From: Phycomyces blakesleeanus NRRL 1555(-)
Lineage: Eukaryota; Mucoromycota; Mucoromycetes; Mucorales; Phycomycetaceae
Reading direction: 5' to 3'
Length of the DNA stretch: 64,000 nt
Assembly (NCBI RefSeq): GCF_001638985.1
Contig: NW_017265147.1
Span: forward strand, 217,545-281,544
The notes beneath the pieces were generated by a model. The model saw nothing but the letters and a program-made list of their open reading frames with translations, had not been told where the DNA came from and searched no databases. This document shows, piece after piece, positions 1 through 10,610 of the stretch (positions within the stretch are counted from its first letter, which is position 1; every line of letters starts with the position of its first letter). The position numbers and the translations under genes are program-made.

Positions 1-786
1 TCGTGCCCGAATTCTTGTCAGCCAATCAGGATGATGATTACACAGAATTCTCTTTTGAGAACGACGACCGAAGTTATTTCCTTTTGCTCACAAAAGAATT
101 AGAAAGCACATAGCTTAACAAAAGTAGAATAGAAACCAAAATAGACATTTATAATGGCTGGGTTGGTTTAGAAAAGATATAAAAGAGGACATTATTTCAT
201 TCAATAAAAGTTATCTATCTTTCTATCTTCTTTTTATTCTTTTGTCTTAGTTTACGATTCCCAGTAGGTTTAACCAATTTTGGCTGTGTTATAGCATTGG
301 AAGAACAACCCAGATTGAGAACAACAATCTTGTGTTAGACATTATTTTGATGAATCCATAAAATCTGAAGAGGGTTAACCACAGTATCTTATTATATGCA
401 GTAACATCTTCCTGAGCATTAACCACAGTATAATGACTCTTCTTTTATTTAAATATAATATAATAGCTACTGCAGATAATGCGCAGTATTAGTTTAGAAA
501 ACTGTATAAGACAATTCAATTTGTGTTAATAAAAAGTATCTTTTATTCTCTCTTTGATTTAATGTATACTCCTTGATCCCCAGTGGGTTTGACCTTTTGA
601 CTTTGTTATAGTAAAAGGAAGACTAACCCAGATTGGGAACATCACTTGTTGTTCCTGATCTGCATTAGTTTGGCCAATGTCAACTCTGACAGTTTGTTAG
701 ACATTATTTTAATGAATCTGTAAAATCTGAAGATAGTTAGCTGCAGTAATTCTTTATGCACAGTATAATATAATTATCTTAGTAAT
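1..786. repeat. AT-rich flank with two degenerate direct repeats
   Basis: No gene is visible. Two imperfect direct copies lie about 318 bases apart, at roughly 241-430 and 556-760. Each runs through a 'cccagtRggtttRacc' block, then a 'ttatag...aacccagatt' block, a 'gttagacattatttt' block and an 'aaaatctgaaga' block. A TATA-like stretch and 'aataaaag' at 178-210 precede the first copy. The layout suggests decayed LTR or retroelement ends, but no coding remnant supports a family. This is inference only. Confidence 0.45.
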
Positions 787-875
787 ACAGACCTTTGTAA
801 AGCATTGTAAAACTTTTGGAAGAGTTTAAATCATCAGTATAAGTGATGCATATTGAATTTATTATGTGTGCAACT

Positions 876-1296
876 TGTGGTGATCCAGACACTTGGTTGT
901 TGGATTTATTACATCTAAGAACATATTCCTATTATTATAGTAAAACAGCTATCATTACAAGAGCAAATGAATAATTTATTTATTTTACTTATGGTAAATC
1001 AATAAGACCAATAATTAATTACAGTAAGTACTGTAATTATGACAGCTCAGTAAGCACTGAGTTAATATGAGGACACTGCAATTAGATTAAATTATAAACA
1101 TAGCAGTACCAGCTCTCTAATATCTAAATGAACTCAGACTTAAGAAATTAAGATGTGACTGACAAAGCAGATTGTGTTTTGATATAAAAAGGACAACTTT
1201 ATATTCTTTAATAAAGACAACCTATATACAGTCTCAAAGTATTCTTATATACGTCTCAATCTTTTTACTGTTGATTTTATTCTATAAAACTTCACA
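876..1296 (+). repeat. 5' LTR of chromovirus
   Basis: This is 421 bp, beginning TGTGGTGATCC and ending TTCACA. It has a TATA-like box at 1183-1190 and AATAAAG near 1210. It differs from the 3' LTR at 963 (G, versus A at 6459), 1055 (C, versus T at 6551) and 1218 (C, versus A at 6714). The stretch TCAAAGTA at 1234-1241 is complementary to bases 1302-1309 just past the LTR. Confidence 0.95.
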
Positions 1297-1317
1297 TTTT
1301 TTACTTTGAATTCTATA

Positions 1318-1941
1318 ATGTCTTCCCAACACTCTGCTGCCAACTCTCTTCCTCGTGAAGAACAAAGCCCTCTTACCAAAGTTGGTATTCCCTCTCCTGT
1401 TCTGAATGAACAGACACATCTCACCAAAATTGGTGACATTTCTCCTCTCCTTGGATCCACCACTCTTTCCATTGATGGTGATATTGAAATAATATACACC
1501 AGTCTTGATTCCTTGCCACCTCTTTCAGTTGTTGGTTCTGTCTCTCCTACTCCTGTGCCTACCATCCCATCAGCTGTTAATAGCAACACTAGTAGTTCCA
1601 TCACTTTGGAAATGTTGTTAGCTTCTGCGAAGGAAGACCTTAGCATAAAGAAGAACAACTTTTATGTGGCTTATGCTAACTATGTGGCTCTTTCGAAGGT
1701 CAACCCCATGTCAGACGTGGCCAGACATGCTTCTTCCATTAAGAAGGAAGCTCAAGAATTGTTTAAGGATGCCCAGAAGACCCTCAAGGTACTTGAAAAA
1801 GCCAACGCCCCTCCTGCTATTCTTGAAGACAAGAAGAGCATGATAGTCCCTAGCAACTTACCTTTCTTGCAGCTCTGCATGGAAACCAGGGTGAAGCAAA
1901 ATCGTGACGTGTTTGACTCTGTGTACAATTTTTGCCAATAA
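1318..1941 (+). pseudogene. Chromovirus Gag, N-terminal part
   Basis: An ORF of 208 codons starts at the first ATG after the LTR. The N-terminus is Ser/Pro/Thr-rich and is followed by a helical segment rich in Lys and Ala. It ends at TAA (1939-1941). The next ORF continues in the same frame only two codons later and carries the capsid-like part of Gag, so this stop splits one protein. It fits a CAA-to-TAA or AAA-to-TAA change rather than a natural gene end. Stop suppression cannot be excluded. Gag would form the particle that packages the element RNA. Confidence 0.75.
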
Positions 1942-1947
1942 TTCACT

Positions 1948-4365
1948 ATGGTTTTAGAGTCTCATTCCCTGTCCTTGGACTCATGCTGGGAGCATCTGCT
2001 TCTCATATGCCTGAACAAGGAGGAAAAATTCTGGTTTGAAGACAAACTAAAGGGAAAGGCGTACAAGTGGAAGAAGGCAGAAGGGATTCTGCTGGATCAC
2101 TATGATACTCCTTTCAGAAGATTTCTGAACATGGGTCGCATGCAGAAAATGATGCAGAAGAAAGGTGAGTCAGTTCGTGCGTTTGGAACTAAATTTCAAA
2201 CAGCTAGAAGACAAGCATCCTTGGAGGATGGTATCCAGATGGTTCTTTGTTTCTGGTGGAACTTGCGTCCGGAAGTCCGGGAAGCAAGCCTGATCCCATT
2301 GTCGGCCAACTATGGTACCAAACTGCCCTCCAAAGTGGAGGATATAATCTCATTAGTCAGTGTAGCCACTAGCGATTCCACGGCCCTACTCAACCAACCT
2401 GCGGAGTCTGGCACCCCTGCCAAATGGAAGTCATTTGCCAATGCCCATAGCATCTCCTCTTCAATAAGCCACAAGGGAAAGAAGAGAGCTATTGCCAGAG
2501 ACAATGATCCTAAGCACGCCAAGAAGTCTTGGAATTTTAAGAAGGCAATCAAAGATAATGTTTGCTTTTCTTGCAAAGGTGCTTGGGAGAAGGGTCACAC
2601 CTGTCCTGAAAGGGATAATTACTTGACAAAGGTGTTAAGAATGGCTGTGCGCTCACCTGCTGATAGATCAGTAGCTTCCTCCCCTGCTTGTGGTGGTTTC
2701 CCCCCTTCTCATGATAGTCATTTCTCTGTTTGTGACAACTCTTCCCCTGTTGGTAGTTCCTCAACGTCGTGGTCGATGGACCAAGATAACACAAGTGCTT
2801 TGGCCAAGATGGCCTTGAATTGTAAGGACAATCATAAAGACATGATCATTAAAAAAGATTTTAAGAACATGAGCACTAATATTACCTTCTCCATTCTGGC
2901 AAATAATTCTATTAGAACCATCGCCTTGTTGGACTGTGGCGCCACATTCAGTTCTGTGGATAAGAATTTTTGTTTACAGAATAAAATATCTATTAATTAT
3001 GTAAATCACATCAACAAAGATTTAGTGAACAATTCCAATGTTCATAAGTATTTTATTCGTTTGGCTGATAGCAATACACATATTAAAAGAATTGGCACTT
3101 GTGTGATCAGTATAACTTGTAATAGTAAGACTATTCAGAGAGAATTTGAAGTGATGAACTTAACTAATAGTTATGAGTATGATTTCAGTATTGATACTGA
3201 TTATATGTTCACTCTGGGTATTGGTATTTATGGTTTACCTTTATCATATGATGATGCTGATTCAAGTAAGGAACGTAGAGAAGCCAATAGACGCTTCAAT
3301 AATAAGAGTGATCTTCTTGAATCCATTGAGAGAGAAAATGAACAAATGGAAAATAATCCGGCTGTAGGTCCCAAACAGTTTGAGGATGCTATGGATTATA
3401 TTCGTCCGTTCATTAAAGACAATCAAGATATTCCTAAGGGTTCGTTTTGTACTATACCTGAAAGTGTTGTATGTTTGGACACTCCAGAAAATGCTACGGC
3501 ATTCAGAAGCCCTTATCCCATTCCTTACAAGATGCAAGGTGTAGTGGATGAACAGGTGAAAGAATGGCTAGACAATGGTATAATTGAAAGAGCGTCTGCA
3601 AACACACAATGGAATACGCCTTTGACTGTTGTCAAGAAGATGAATGGTAAAGGAGAAATTACTGGATATTGCGTTTGTCATGATCCCAGATTAATTAATT
3701 GCCTGTTGAAGTCAATTGATCGTATGCCTTTGCCATTGATTGGTGAATTGTTTGAAGATTTAAAGGGTGCGAATATTTATTCCACCCTGGATTTGAAATC
3801 TGCATTTAATTCTTTGAGGTTGAACCCAAAGGACACACACAAACTTAGTTTCACATGGCGTGGTGTACAGTACAAACCTATTGGTACAGTGTTTGGTATT
3901 AAGCATGTCAGTTCACAATTTCAAAGAACTATGAGTATAGCTTTGGAAGGACTATCTTTTGTACGGTTTTTCGTGGATGACATTGTTTGCACAAGCAAAA
4001 CGTTCGAGGAACACAAGGAACACTTGAAGCAAGTAATTGAGAGATTAACAAGGGTCAATTTGAAGTTGAATCCGAAAAAATGTCATTTCTTTCAGAAAGA
4101 AATTTATTTGCTTGGTTTTCATATTTCATCTGAAGGAATTACAATGGACCGCAGAAAACTTGTTAATGTTCTTGAATTTCCTCAACCAAAGACGGGTAAA
4201 GATATCCAAAGTTATTGTGGGTTAATCAACTATTTTAGAATGTTGATTCCGAATGTATCTTCCATTATGTTGCCATTAGATTCATTGAGAAATGAAAAGT
4301 CGATTACCCATTTATGGACAGATAAGCATCAAAATGCATTTAATAACTTAAAAAAACACTTTTGA
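1948..4365 (+). pseudogene. Chromovirus Gag C-part, protease and reverse transcriptase
   Basis: An 805-codon ORF. Residues about 1-140 resemble a Ty3-type Gag capsid. A zinc knuckle follows near residue 210 (CX2C, then W, GHxC). The aspartic protease motif is near 330 and reads LLDCGAT, with Cys where LLDSGAT is usual. Reverse transcriptase covers about 500-780, with the active-site box FVDDI near 673. The frame ends at TGA (4363-4365) just after an A7 run. RNase H continues in another frame, so the polyprotein is broken here. RT residues look conserved, which fits recent death. Confidence 0.85.
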
Positions 4366-4919
4366 GTGATCTGGTGTTGTCGTACCCAGATATGAACTCT
4401 CCTTTTAGTATCAGCTGTGATGCATCTCTTACTGGAATCGGTGCAGTGTTGTATCAAGTCAAGGATGGCAAGAAAAAATATATTTCTTTCATGGCCAAGA
4501 GCTTATCCCAAAGTAAAAGAAAATATTCTGCGACCAAAAGAGAATTACTAGCGTTAGTATTTGCACTCAAGCGTTTTCACAAGTATGTCTATAGTTCTCA
4601 CTTTACCTTGTACACGGATCACAAGGCATTGTCATATCTTCACACCCAACGTGTTGCGAATCTGATGATGATCGCATGAATAGACACAATTTTACAGTAT
4701 GACTTTAAGATCGTTCATTTGTCTGGTGTTTCGAATGTGCTCCCTGATGTGTTGTCACGTTTGTCTGAAGAGACTGAAACATTATCAAATGAACTGGGTG
4801 GGGATAGTGTGATTAGATCCATCATGAGAAATAGTGCTGTCACTATGGAACCACTACCAGACATCTTGAGTGGTGAGTACTTTACTCCTTCCCAGAAAAT
4901 GAAAGGAATAAGTTATTAG
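4353..4919 (+). pseudogene. Chromovirus RNase H fragment
   Basis: In the shifted frame the sequence runs directly on from reverse transcriptase. It contains the RNase H signatures CDAS, a KRELLAL helix and YTDHKAL. An in-frame TGA at 4677-4679 sits where this family normally has a conserved tryptophan (TGG to TGA). The same frame then continues through the linker (HLSG...LPDVLSRL) to TAG at 4917-4919. The integrase zinc-binding part resumes in another frame from about 4910, so a second frameshift lies near 4890-4912. RNase H would remove RNA from the hybrid during cDNA synthesis. Confidence 0.85.
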
Positions 4920-6277
4920 TTGAAGAACATTTGAAAGGTCATTTTGGTGTAGAAGCTATACTACATGCCTTAAAGAGAAAAGGTATTTATTGGACCAACT
5001 TGAAGAGTCAAGCAAGTGATCTTATATAATCGTGTATACAGTGTCAATGGCACAATATCACAAGAAAAGGATATAACCCTTTAAGACCAGTGACCGCAAC
5101 ACTTCCTGGTGACAGTTGGGGAATAGACCTGGCTGGGCCATTTACAACGTCGACTAGAGGAAATGAGTACTTGTTGGTGATGATAGACATCGCAAGCAAA
5201 TTTTACGTATTGCGTGCCATACCTGATAAAAGGGCATCTACAATTGCGTTACAAGTACTGGATGTCATTAGTACATGGGGTCCAATGAGAAAGTTGCAGA
5301 GTGATTGTGGACGGGAGTTTGTGAACTCGCTGATGACATGTATAAAAGAGAATGTTGGTTTTGAACATGCGTTGATTTCGCAGTACCATCCTAGAGCTAA
5401 TGGTGCGAGTGAAAGAGCTGTCCAGTCGGCAGTGAACACCATTAAAAAACAAATAGTTGGTAATGTTGCTGATTGGGATCAGAAGGTACCATCCGCACAG
5501 TTGTTTTTGAATAGCAAATATAATGCTAGGACTAAGAGTACGCCATTCTCATTAATGTTTGGAAGGAATCCAAATGACTTCCTCGATTTTAGTAAAGAGA
5601 AGGATAGTGCAACTGCTGAACAGATTCAGAAAGAATTGCAAGAAAAAATTAAAAGAATGACTGAGATAGTCTACCCTGCCGTGTTTGAACACGTAAAGCA
5701 TGTCACACAAAAGCAAAAGGAATGCTTTGACACAAGTCACAAAATGATAGATCTGGTTCCAGGAACTATAGTTATGATTTTGGTGACAGAAAAACAGAAT
5801 AAATTAGATCCAAAGTATAAGGGATTTTATACTGTTGTTTGAAAGACTGCTGCCAATACTTATGTATTGAAAAATGAAAAGGGATTTTTAGAACCAAGGA
5901 ATTACCCTCCTTCTTTATTAAAAAAAGTGTCGAATAAGATATTAGAGCAAAAGAATGATTTTTTTGAAGTCGAAGCAATTATTGGTCATAAGAAAGATGA
6001 TATGAACAATTATTTGTATAGATGCAAATGGTTGGACTATGATGAGTCTCATGATACCTGGGAGCCAGAGGATCACTTTACTGATCCTAAATTCATTAAG
6101 GAATACTGGCAAAGAATTGGGGAAGCACCAGAAAGTATCAAAGACATCAACAAAGCCAATAAAAGATTATTGAAGGATATGAAAGTCGTAAATTCCATAC
6201 CCAAAGAAAAGTCAGGTATAAAAAGAAAGAACTATGCAAAGACAGCTTTGAAAAAGAAGAAACGCAGTAAGGTCTAA
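4910..6277 (+). pseudogene. Chromovirus integrase with C-terminal chromodomain
   Basis: The HHCC zinc-binding region spans about 4920-5060 and is interrupted by TAA at 5027-5029. The catalytic core (5090-5840) keeps a DDE arrangement: GIDLAGP, QSDCGREF and the glutamate in ASERAV. TGA at 5840-5842 interrupts the frame, which continues unchanged into a linker and a chromodomain (about 5960-6090) with aromatic residues in KWLDYDESHDTWEPE. Such chromodomains steer integration to modified histones. The basic tail ends at TAA (6275-6277). Two in-frame stops make this copy non-functional unless suppressed. Confidence 0.88.
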
Positions 6278-6371
6278 ATAAAGAGTTATTTGAGCACCAC
6301 AGTACTCGTATATATATATAAAATGCATAAAGTACTTGAACGGTATTTAATTAATACCTGGGTGGGGATAA

Positions 6372-6792
6372 TGTGGTGATCCAGACACTTGGTTGTTGGA
6401 TTTATTACATCTAAGAACATATTCCTATTATTATAGTAAAACAGCTATCATTACAAGAACAAATGAATAATTTATTTATTTTACTTATGGTAAATCAATA
6501 AGACCAATAATTAATTACAGTAAGTACTGTAATTATGACAGCTCAGTAAGTACTGAGTTAATATGAGGACACTGCAATTAGATTAAATTATAAACATAGC
6601 AGTACCAGCTCTCTAATATCTAAATGAACTCAGACTTAAGAAATTAAGATGTGACTGACAAAGCAGATTGTGTTTTGATATAAAAAGGACAACTTTATAT
6701 TCTTTAATAAAGAAAACCTATATACAGTCTCAAAGTATTCTTATATACGTCTCAATCTTTTTACTGTTGATTTTATTCTATAAAACTTCACA
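6372..6792 (+). repeat. 3' LTR of chromovirus
   Basis: This is 421 bp and matches the 5' LTR except at three positions (two transitions, one transversion). It is followed by the target duplication CAACT at 6793-6797. Confidence 0.95.
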
Positions 6793-7471
6793 CAACTTAG
6801 TCAGAAAATAAGAATAAAATATATTGAAAAAGAATTACAAATTCAATTCTGGAGTACGAGTTTGGGTAGGAAAGAGAATAATACAGAGAAAAATAAATAA
6901 GAAGATACAAAGTATTTAGAAAGGAGATTGAATGCTCAACTTCACTTGAGACAGTTGAGAATAGAAATGAAATAAAAGTATTAAGGTAGAAGGTGAAGGG
7001 AGACAGACAAACACTGTTGATTTTGCTTGGAACAATTCAAACAGATAAAACAGCAAGGCACAAGAAGGTAAAATAGAAAAAGAAAATAAAAATACTACTG
7101 ATTTCACTCAGGGCAATCACACAGATACAAAGAAACTGAAAGAGAAAAAAGAGAAAGAGAATTTTGAACAGAGATATATAGTATATTTTCTTAATAATCA
7201 TAAATTTCAAGATTTGTGTCAATTTTTTTATTTCAAATGCCGATATATGAAAATGACATTAAATGTCCGCCAGTTTTTTAAAAAACTCTAAATATTAAAC
7301 TTTATGCAGTCACAACTTTATATATTCACGACAAAAGATCTTTTAAATACTAAGTGATATATAATATTACTATCTTAGGGGATCGATTCTTGTCATCTGC
7401 CATTATAAATAGAAAATCTAGTGTCAATATTTCTCTTTCTCTGCTATTAAATTCAAATACCGCGTTTTTTT

Positions 7472-7606
7472 AAGACCTAAAAAGTGCTGTCGCAAATGAC
7501 AAAACTAAACATGTTTTCTGTTTACTTTGTAGAGAAACTGTTTCTTAACAAAGTAAATAGAAAAGATATTCAGTTTTGTCATTTCCGACAACACTTTTTA
7601 GGTCTT
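7472..7606. repeat. Long near-perfect palindrome (hairpin)
   Basis: Arms at 7472-7506 and 7572-7606 are inverted copies of 35 bases with two mismatches. Inside them a further inverted pair is centred on TTTACTTTGT (7521-7530) and ACAAAGTAAA (7549-7558), and a GAAAC/GTTTC tip closes the loop. Nearly the whole 135 bases can therefore fold back on itself. It lies in otherwise featureless AT-rich DNA of the 844-8431 insertion. It could be a tiny foldback element or a source of double-stranded RNA. No coding role is visible. Confidence 0.8.
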
Positions 7607-8431
7607 GAAAAAAATGATTGGAGTACAATTTTTTTTGTTGATTATAAAAAAAAATATACTATAAAACTTTAATATAATATATGATTGCTTTTCTATAGGT
7701 CAGACAGAAAGCAATTCCAGAATAGTGATTTTAAGAGAGAGATAACTAATGATTTTTATTGTTATAGAAATAGATCTCTTATATATCTTTGAAAGATAAA
7801 AATAAAATGGAATGAAATTTGATAATGAAATGTTTTTAGAGATTATAGATGTGACTTATAGTGTGAGAAGAGCTAAAAAGTAAAGGCAGATAGATGTCAA
7901 TATCAAATAGAAAGAATGAAATAATATTTGTGCTTTTGATAAAATATAAGGATAAGATATTAGAATATAATAGAAATGATAATAAAAGACAATAAAAATA
8001 AGATATAAGATGAGAAAGGAATAACAGTAATAGTGAAAGATAAATTATGTGAAAAAAAAGAAACTGGAAATATAAGTTGATAAAATAATACAATAGGTAC
8101 AATTATGTTCAAGAGATGTGGATGGAAGTAAATTACAATGAAAAAAATGTGGAATGTGTATATACAAAAATGTAGAATAAAACTGGAGAAGTAAAAGAGA
8201 AGATATATATATATAAAGTAAAAATGCCAAAAGGAAAATATATGCAGAAAAAGTAAGAGTGATAATAAAAGTAAAGAATATAAATATATAAAAATGTGAC
8301 TATGAAGAGATCTGATAATATTTAAAGTGATAATGCAAATGATAACAAGAAAAAAATGAAAAAGGAAATGATCAGAGAAGAAGAGAAATGAATTAGGGTG
8401 GGCAAAGCTGGGAACACACAATACCCATATC
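7607..8431. other. Purine-rich non-coding stretch
   Basis: The plus strand is dominated by A and G. Opposite-strand open frames are only low-complexity hydrophobic translations. I see no gene here. Confidence 0.6.
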
Positions 8432-8761
8432 ATAAGAAAATCTGAGTGTGAAAAACGCAAATGTTTGATAAAGTTTTGAGAAAGTTTGTCAAACTTGAAA
8501 GAAATTTGAAAAGCATTGTAAAATATGATAGATCAATTATGTTTTATTATTTTTTTGTTGCTAGACTCTTGATAGAGTTAACTGCAAAAATATTAATAAT
8601 TATAATTTTTAATGTATGTATATAAGAATATAAGCATCCCTTCAGTATACTTTTCTTTACTTATTTTTTTTTACTATTTTTTTAATAAAAGCTAACAAAT
8701 CTCTCATTAGTTTGATTATATAAAGCAGCATTTGTGAGTTTAGTACTACTACTTTTCCAAC

Positions 8762-9390
8762 TGTTGTGAGAAGGAATAAAACAAATAAAAATATAGACAA
8801 AAGAATTTATAAGAACTTGTATAGATTGTTTATTTCAAAAAAAAGTCAAGAATAATCAAATTCAATTGTTTTTCTACATGGAACTATTGACTGATATTTA
8901 TATATTTTTCTAATTTGTAATTCAGCATGTGCTTAAGTAATCAATATCACAATGAGTCATCTTTCAGAAGTATCGTTTTTCTGGAAAGAGCTGGAAAGAC
9001 CAATTGATATGATACTTCTCCAGTCAGACCAGTCTGAGAGTTTTGGTAAAGAAGAACATTTAAGCTATTAGTAATATTTTAGTATTCCGACCCAGATACT
9101 TGGGTAATATTTTATAATATTAAATAGTTGTAGTTATAGTCTGTCAATTAAGTATTTGTATAATAAAAGAAATATGTAGATGAAATATAATAATATCATA
9201 CATATAATGTATATGTATTTATATACTCCATATCATGATAATAATAATAAATAATCAATTATGTGTATGATGATCTGTGTATTAGCTAATATTATAAAGG
9301 CAGATCCGTTTGACTGAAATGGCTGAGAATATTATTTTATCCTTCTGTCTTACTCTCAGATTCAGCAGTAATCAATACTCATTTATAACA
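8762..9390 (+). repeat. LTR of second family, copy 1
   Basis: It aligns along its whole length with the solo LTR at 14690-15320, with many scattered substitutions. Both copies start TGTTGTG and end in AACA. A promoter-like TATAATAAAAG stretch is present in both. Confidence 0.85.
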
Positions 9391-9524
9391 CTCACAGTAG
9401 AGTGGAAAGTGTTATACTTTGTTCTGTCTCTGTGAATCTCACTTTCAACATTGCTCAGATCTCTTGCACTGTATGGAATCAAGCAGTTATTTCTCAACTG
9501 AAACCCTGAATCTATTATAACACA

Positions 9525-10610
9525 TTAGCTTAATGAATTAAAATATAAGTGAAACAACATACCCCCTAACCTGTAAGTATCATTCTTAAAATATATGTCA
9601 GGATTCTCATAGTAGTTCAGCAATTCATTACAGTTAAATACTCTTTTGTTATTTGATTGCTCTATGTTTACATTTAATAAATAATCAAAATCTATTTCTA
9701 AGATTAATATTATCTGACTTTCCAATGTACACGTATGTACACCTTTAAAAGGTATCACATACAGCCATAATGTTCAGGAAAATGTTTTCCTTATAATCTC
9801 AGTACAATTCTGGGTCATTGGCTGGTCTGTGAATGTTAATCAGCTTGCCATTCACAATGCCAGTGCAATATGTCATCTTTTTTTCAGATTTAGTAAATTC
9901 TTCTTCTGGATACTCAAAATTATATAAAGCTTGCTGAACTTCTTCAATAATTGTTGGCCAATAGATGATCTGGCTTATTATTTCTGTGATTGCTTTAAGA
10001 AACCTGTTGATAAAGTTGGTATACAAGTCTTATCCAAAATCAAGAAAGCTCTTCTGCATCATATGTCCAAGGTAACAGCTCAAAAATCTCCACAGAACAC
10101 ACTCTACTTGCTGCTCAATAGGCGTAGCATTGTGAACTATATGCTAAAAGATGGGATGCTGTTTTAAGAGCAAACACAGTTTATTAAAAGATGTCTAGTT
10201 CATATAATAGTGATATCAAAGTGTCATGGTTGGGCAAGTATTGCAGACATTGTCGTCAAGCAAATTGAGTGCCATGTTTCTCAGAATCTATTGTGTTTTG
10301 GCAGCCTGTTGCATGTGTGTTGTATAGATAAATTTATAGGAGTAGCAAGTTGAAGAAATAACTTGCTATCATCTTCAAAGCTCAATACAACTCTTTTGAC
10401 TTATGTTGTTGTCAGAATATATTAGGCACAAGAATTACAGAACAATGTCATATGATTGTTTGATATACGTTCATAACAAAGCATAGCTTTTATTTCTAAC
10501 AGTATTTGCTGGTTTGCTTTTTCAAGAAATTTGAATGCAAGAAGAACTAATTCATGATCAGTTAATCTGTCAAGAAGATTGCTGGTATTTGTATTAGTGT
10601 TTTTAGACAT
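9525..10610 (-). pseudogene. PIF/Harbinger-type transposase remnant
   Basis: Read on the minus strand, three fragments follow in order. 10610-10422 is an N-terminal helical segment. 10026-9799 runs through 'IVNGKLINIHRPANDPELY', matching the DDE_Tnp_4 motif around the first catalytic Asp (Asn here). The frame then carries TGA where a Trp is expected in Y-W-DYK, followed by a stretch reading NIMAVCD. 9758-9525 has the later region, with RVF and a 'YRLG' block just before the lost catalytic Asp. Frameshifts and stops show it is dead. An intact copy would cut and paste elements with 3-bp targets. Confidence 0.7.

Larger units (their letters stand above)
876..6792 (+). mobile_element. Ty3/gypsy chromovirus LTR retrotransposon
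   Basis: The element is 5,917 bp with 421-bp direct LTRs (TGTGG...TTCACA). A perfect 5-bp target duplication CAACT lies at 871-875 and 6793-6797. Internal order is Gag, CX2C zinc knuckle, protease, reverse transcriptase, RNase H, integrase, chromodomain, which defines a chromovirus. A purine-rich tract just before the 3' LTR (about 6360-6371) fits a polypurine tract. No tRNA-type primer site follows the 5' LTR. The LTRs differ at only three positions, so insertion was recent, yet the coding region has at least four in-frame stops and two frameshifts. Confidence 0.95.
844..8431. mobile_element. Unclassified inserted element carrying the chromovirus
   Basis: The interrupted TIR element stops at ATAAG (839-843) and resumes at ATAAG (8432-8436), so 844-8431 is an insertion with a 5-bp target duplication. 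It starts TGATGCATATTG and ends CAATACCCATATC, a weak inverted match. Removing the chromovirus leaves about 1.67 kb: 844-875 plus 6793-8431. That remainder is A- and purine-rich on the plus strand, has no credible ORF, and holds one long hairpin (7472-7606). It could be a non-autonomous LTR element or other non-coding mobile DNA. Its class is unknown. Confidence 0.6.

Noticed and set aside
7836..8460. Several minus-strand ORFs of 60-166 codons
   Set aside because: Translations are low-complexity Phe/Leu/Ile/Tyr/Ser strings from A/G-rich DNA, with no motif and no promoter or intron logic.
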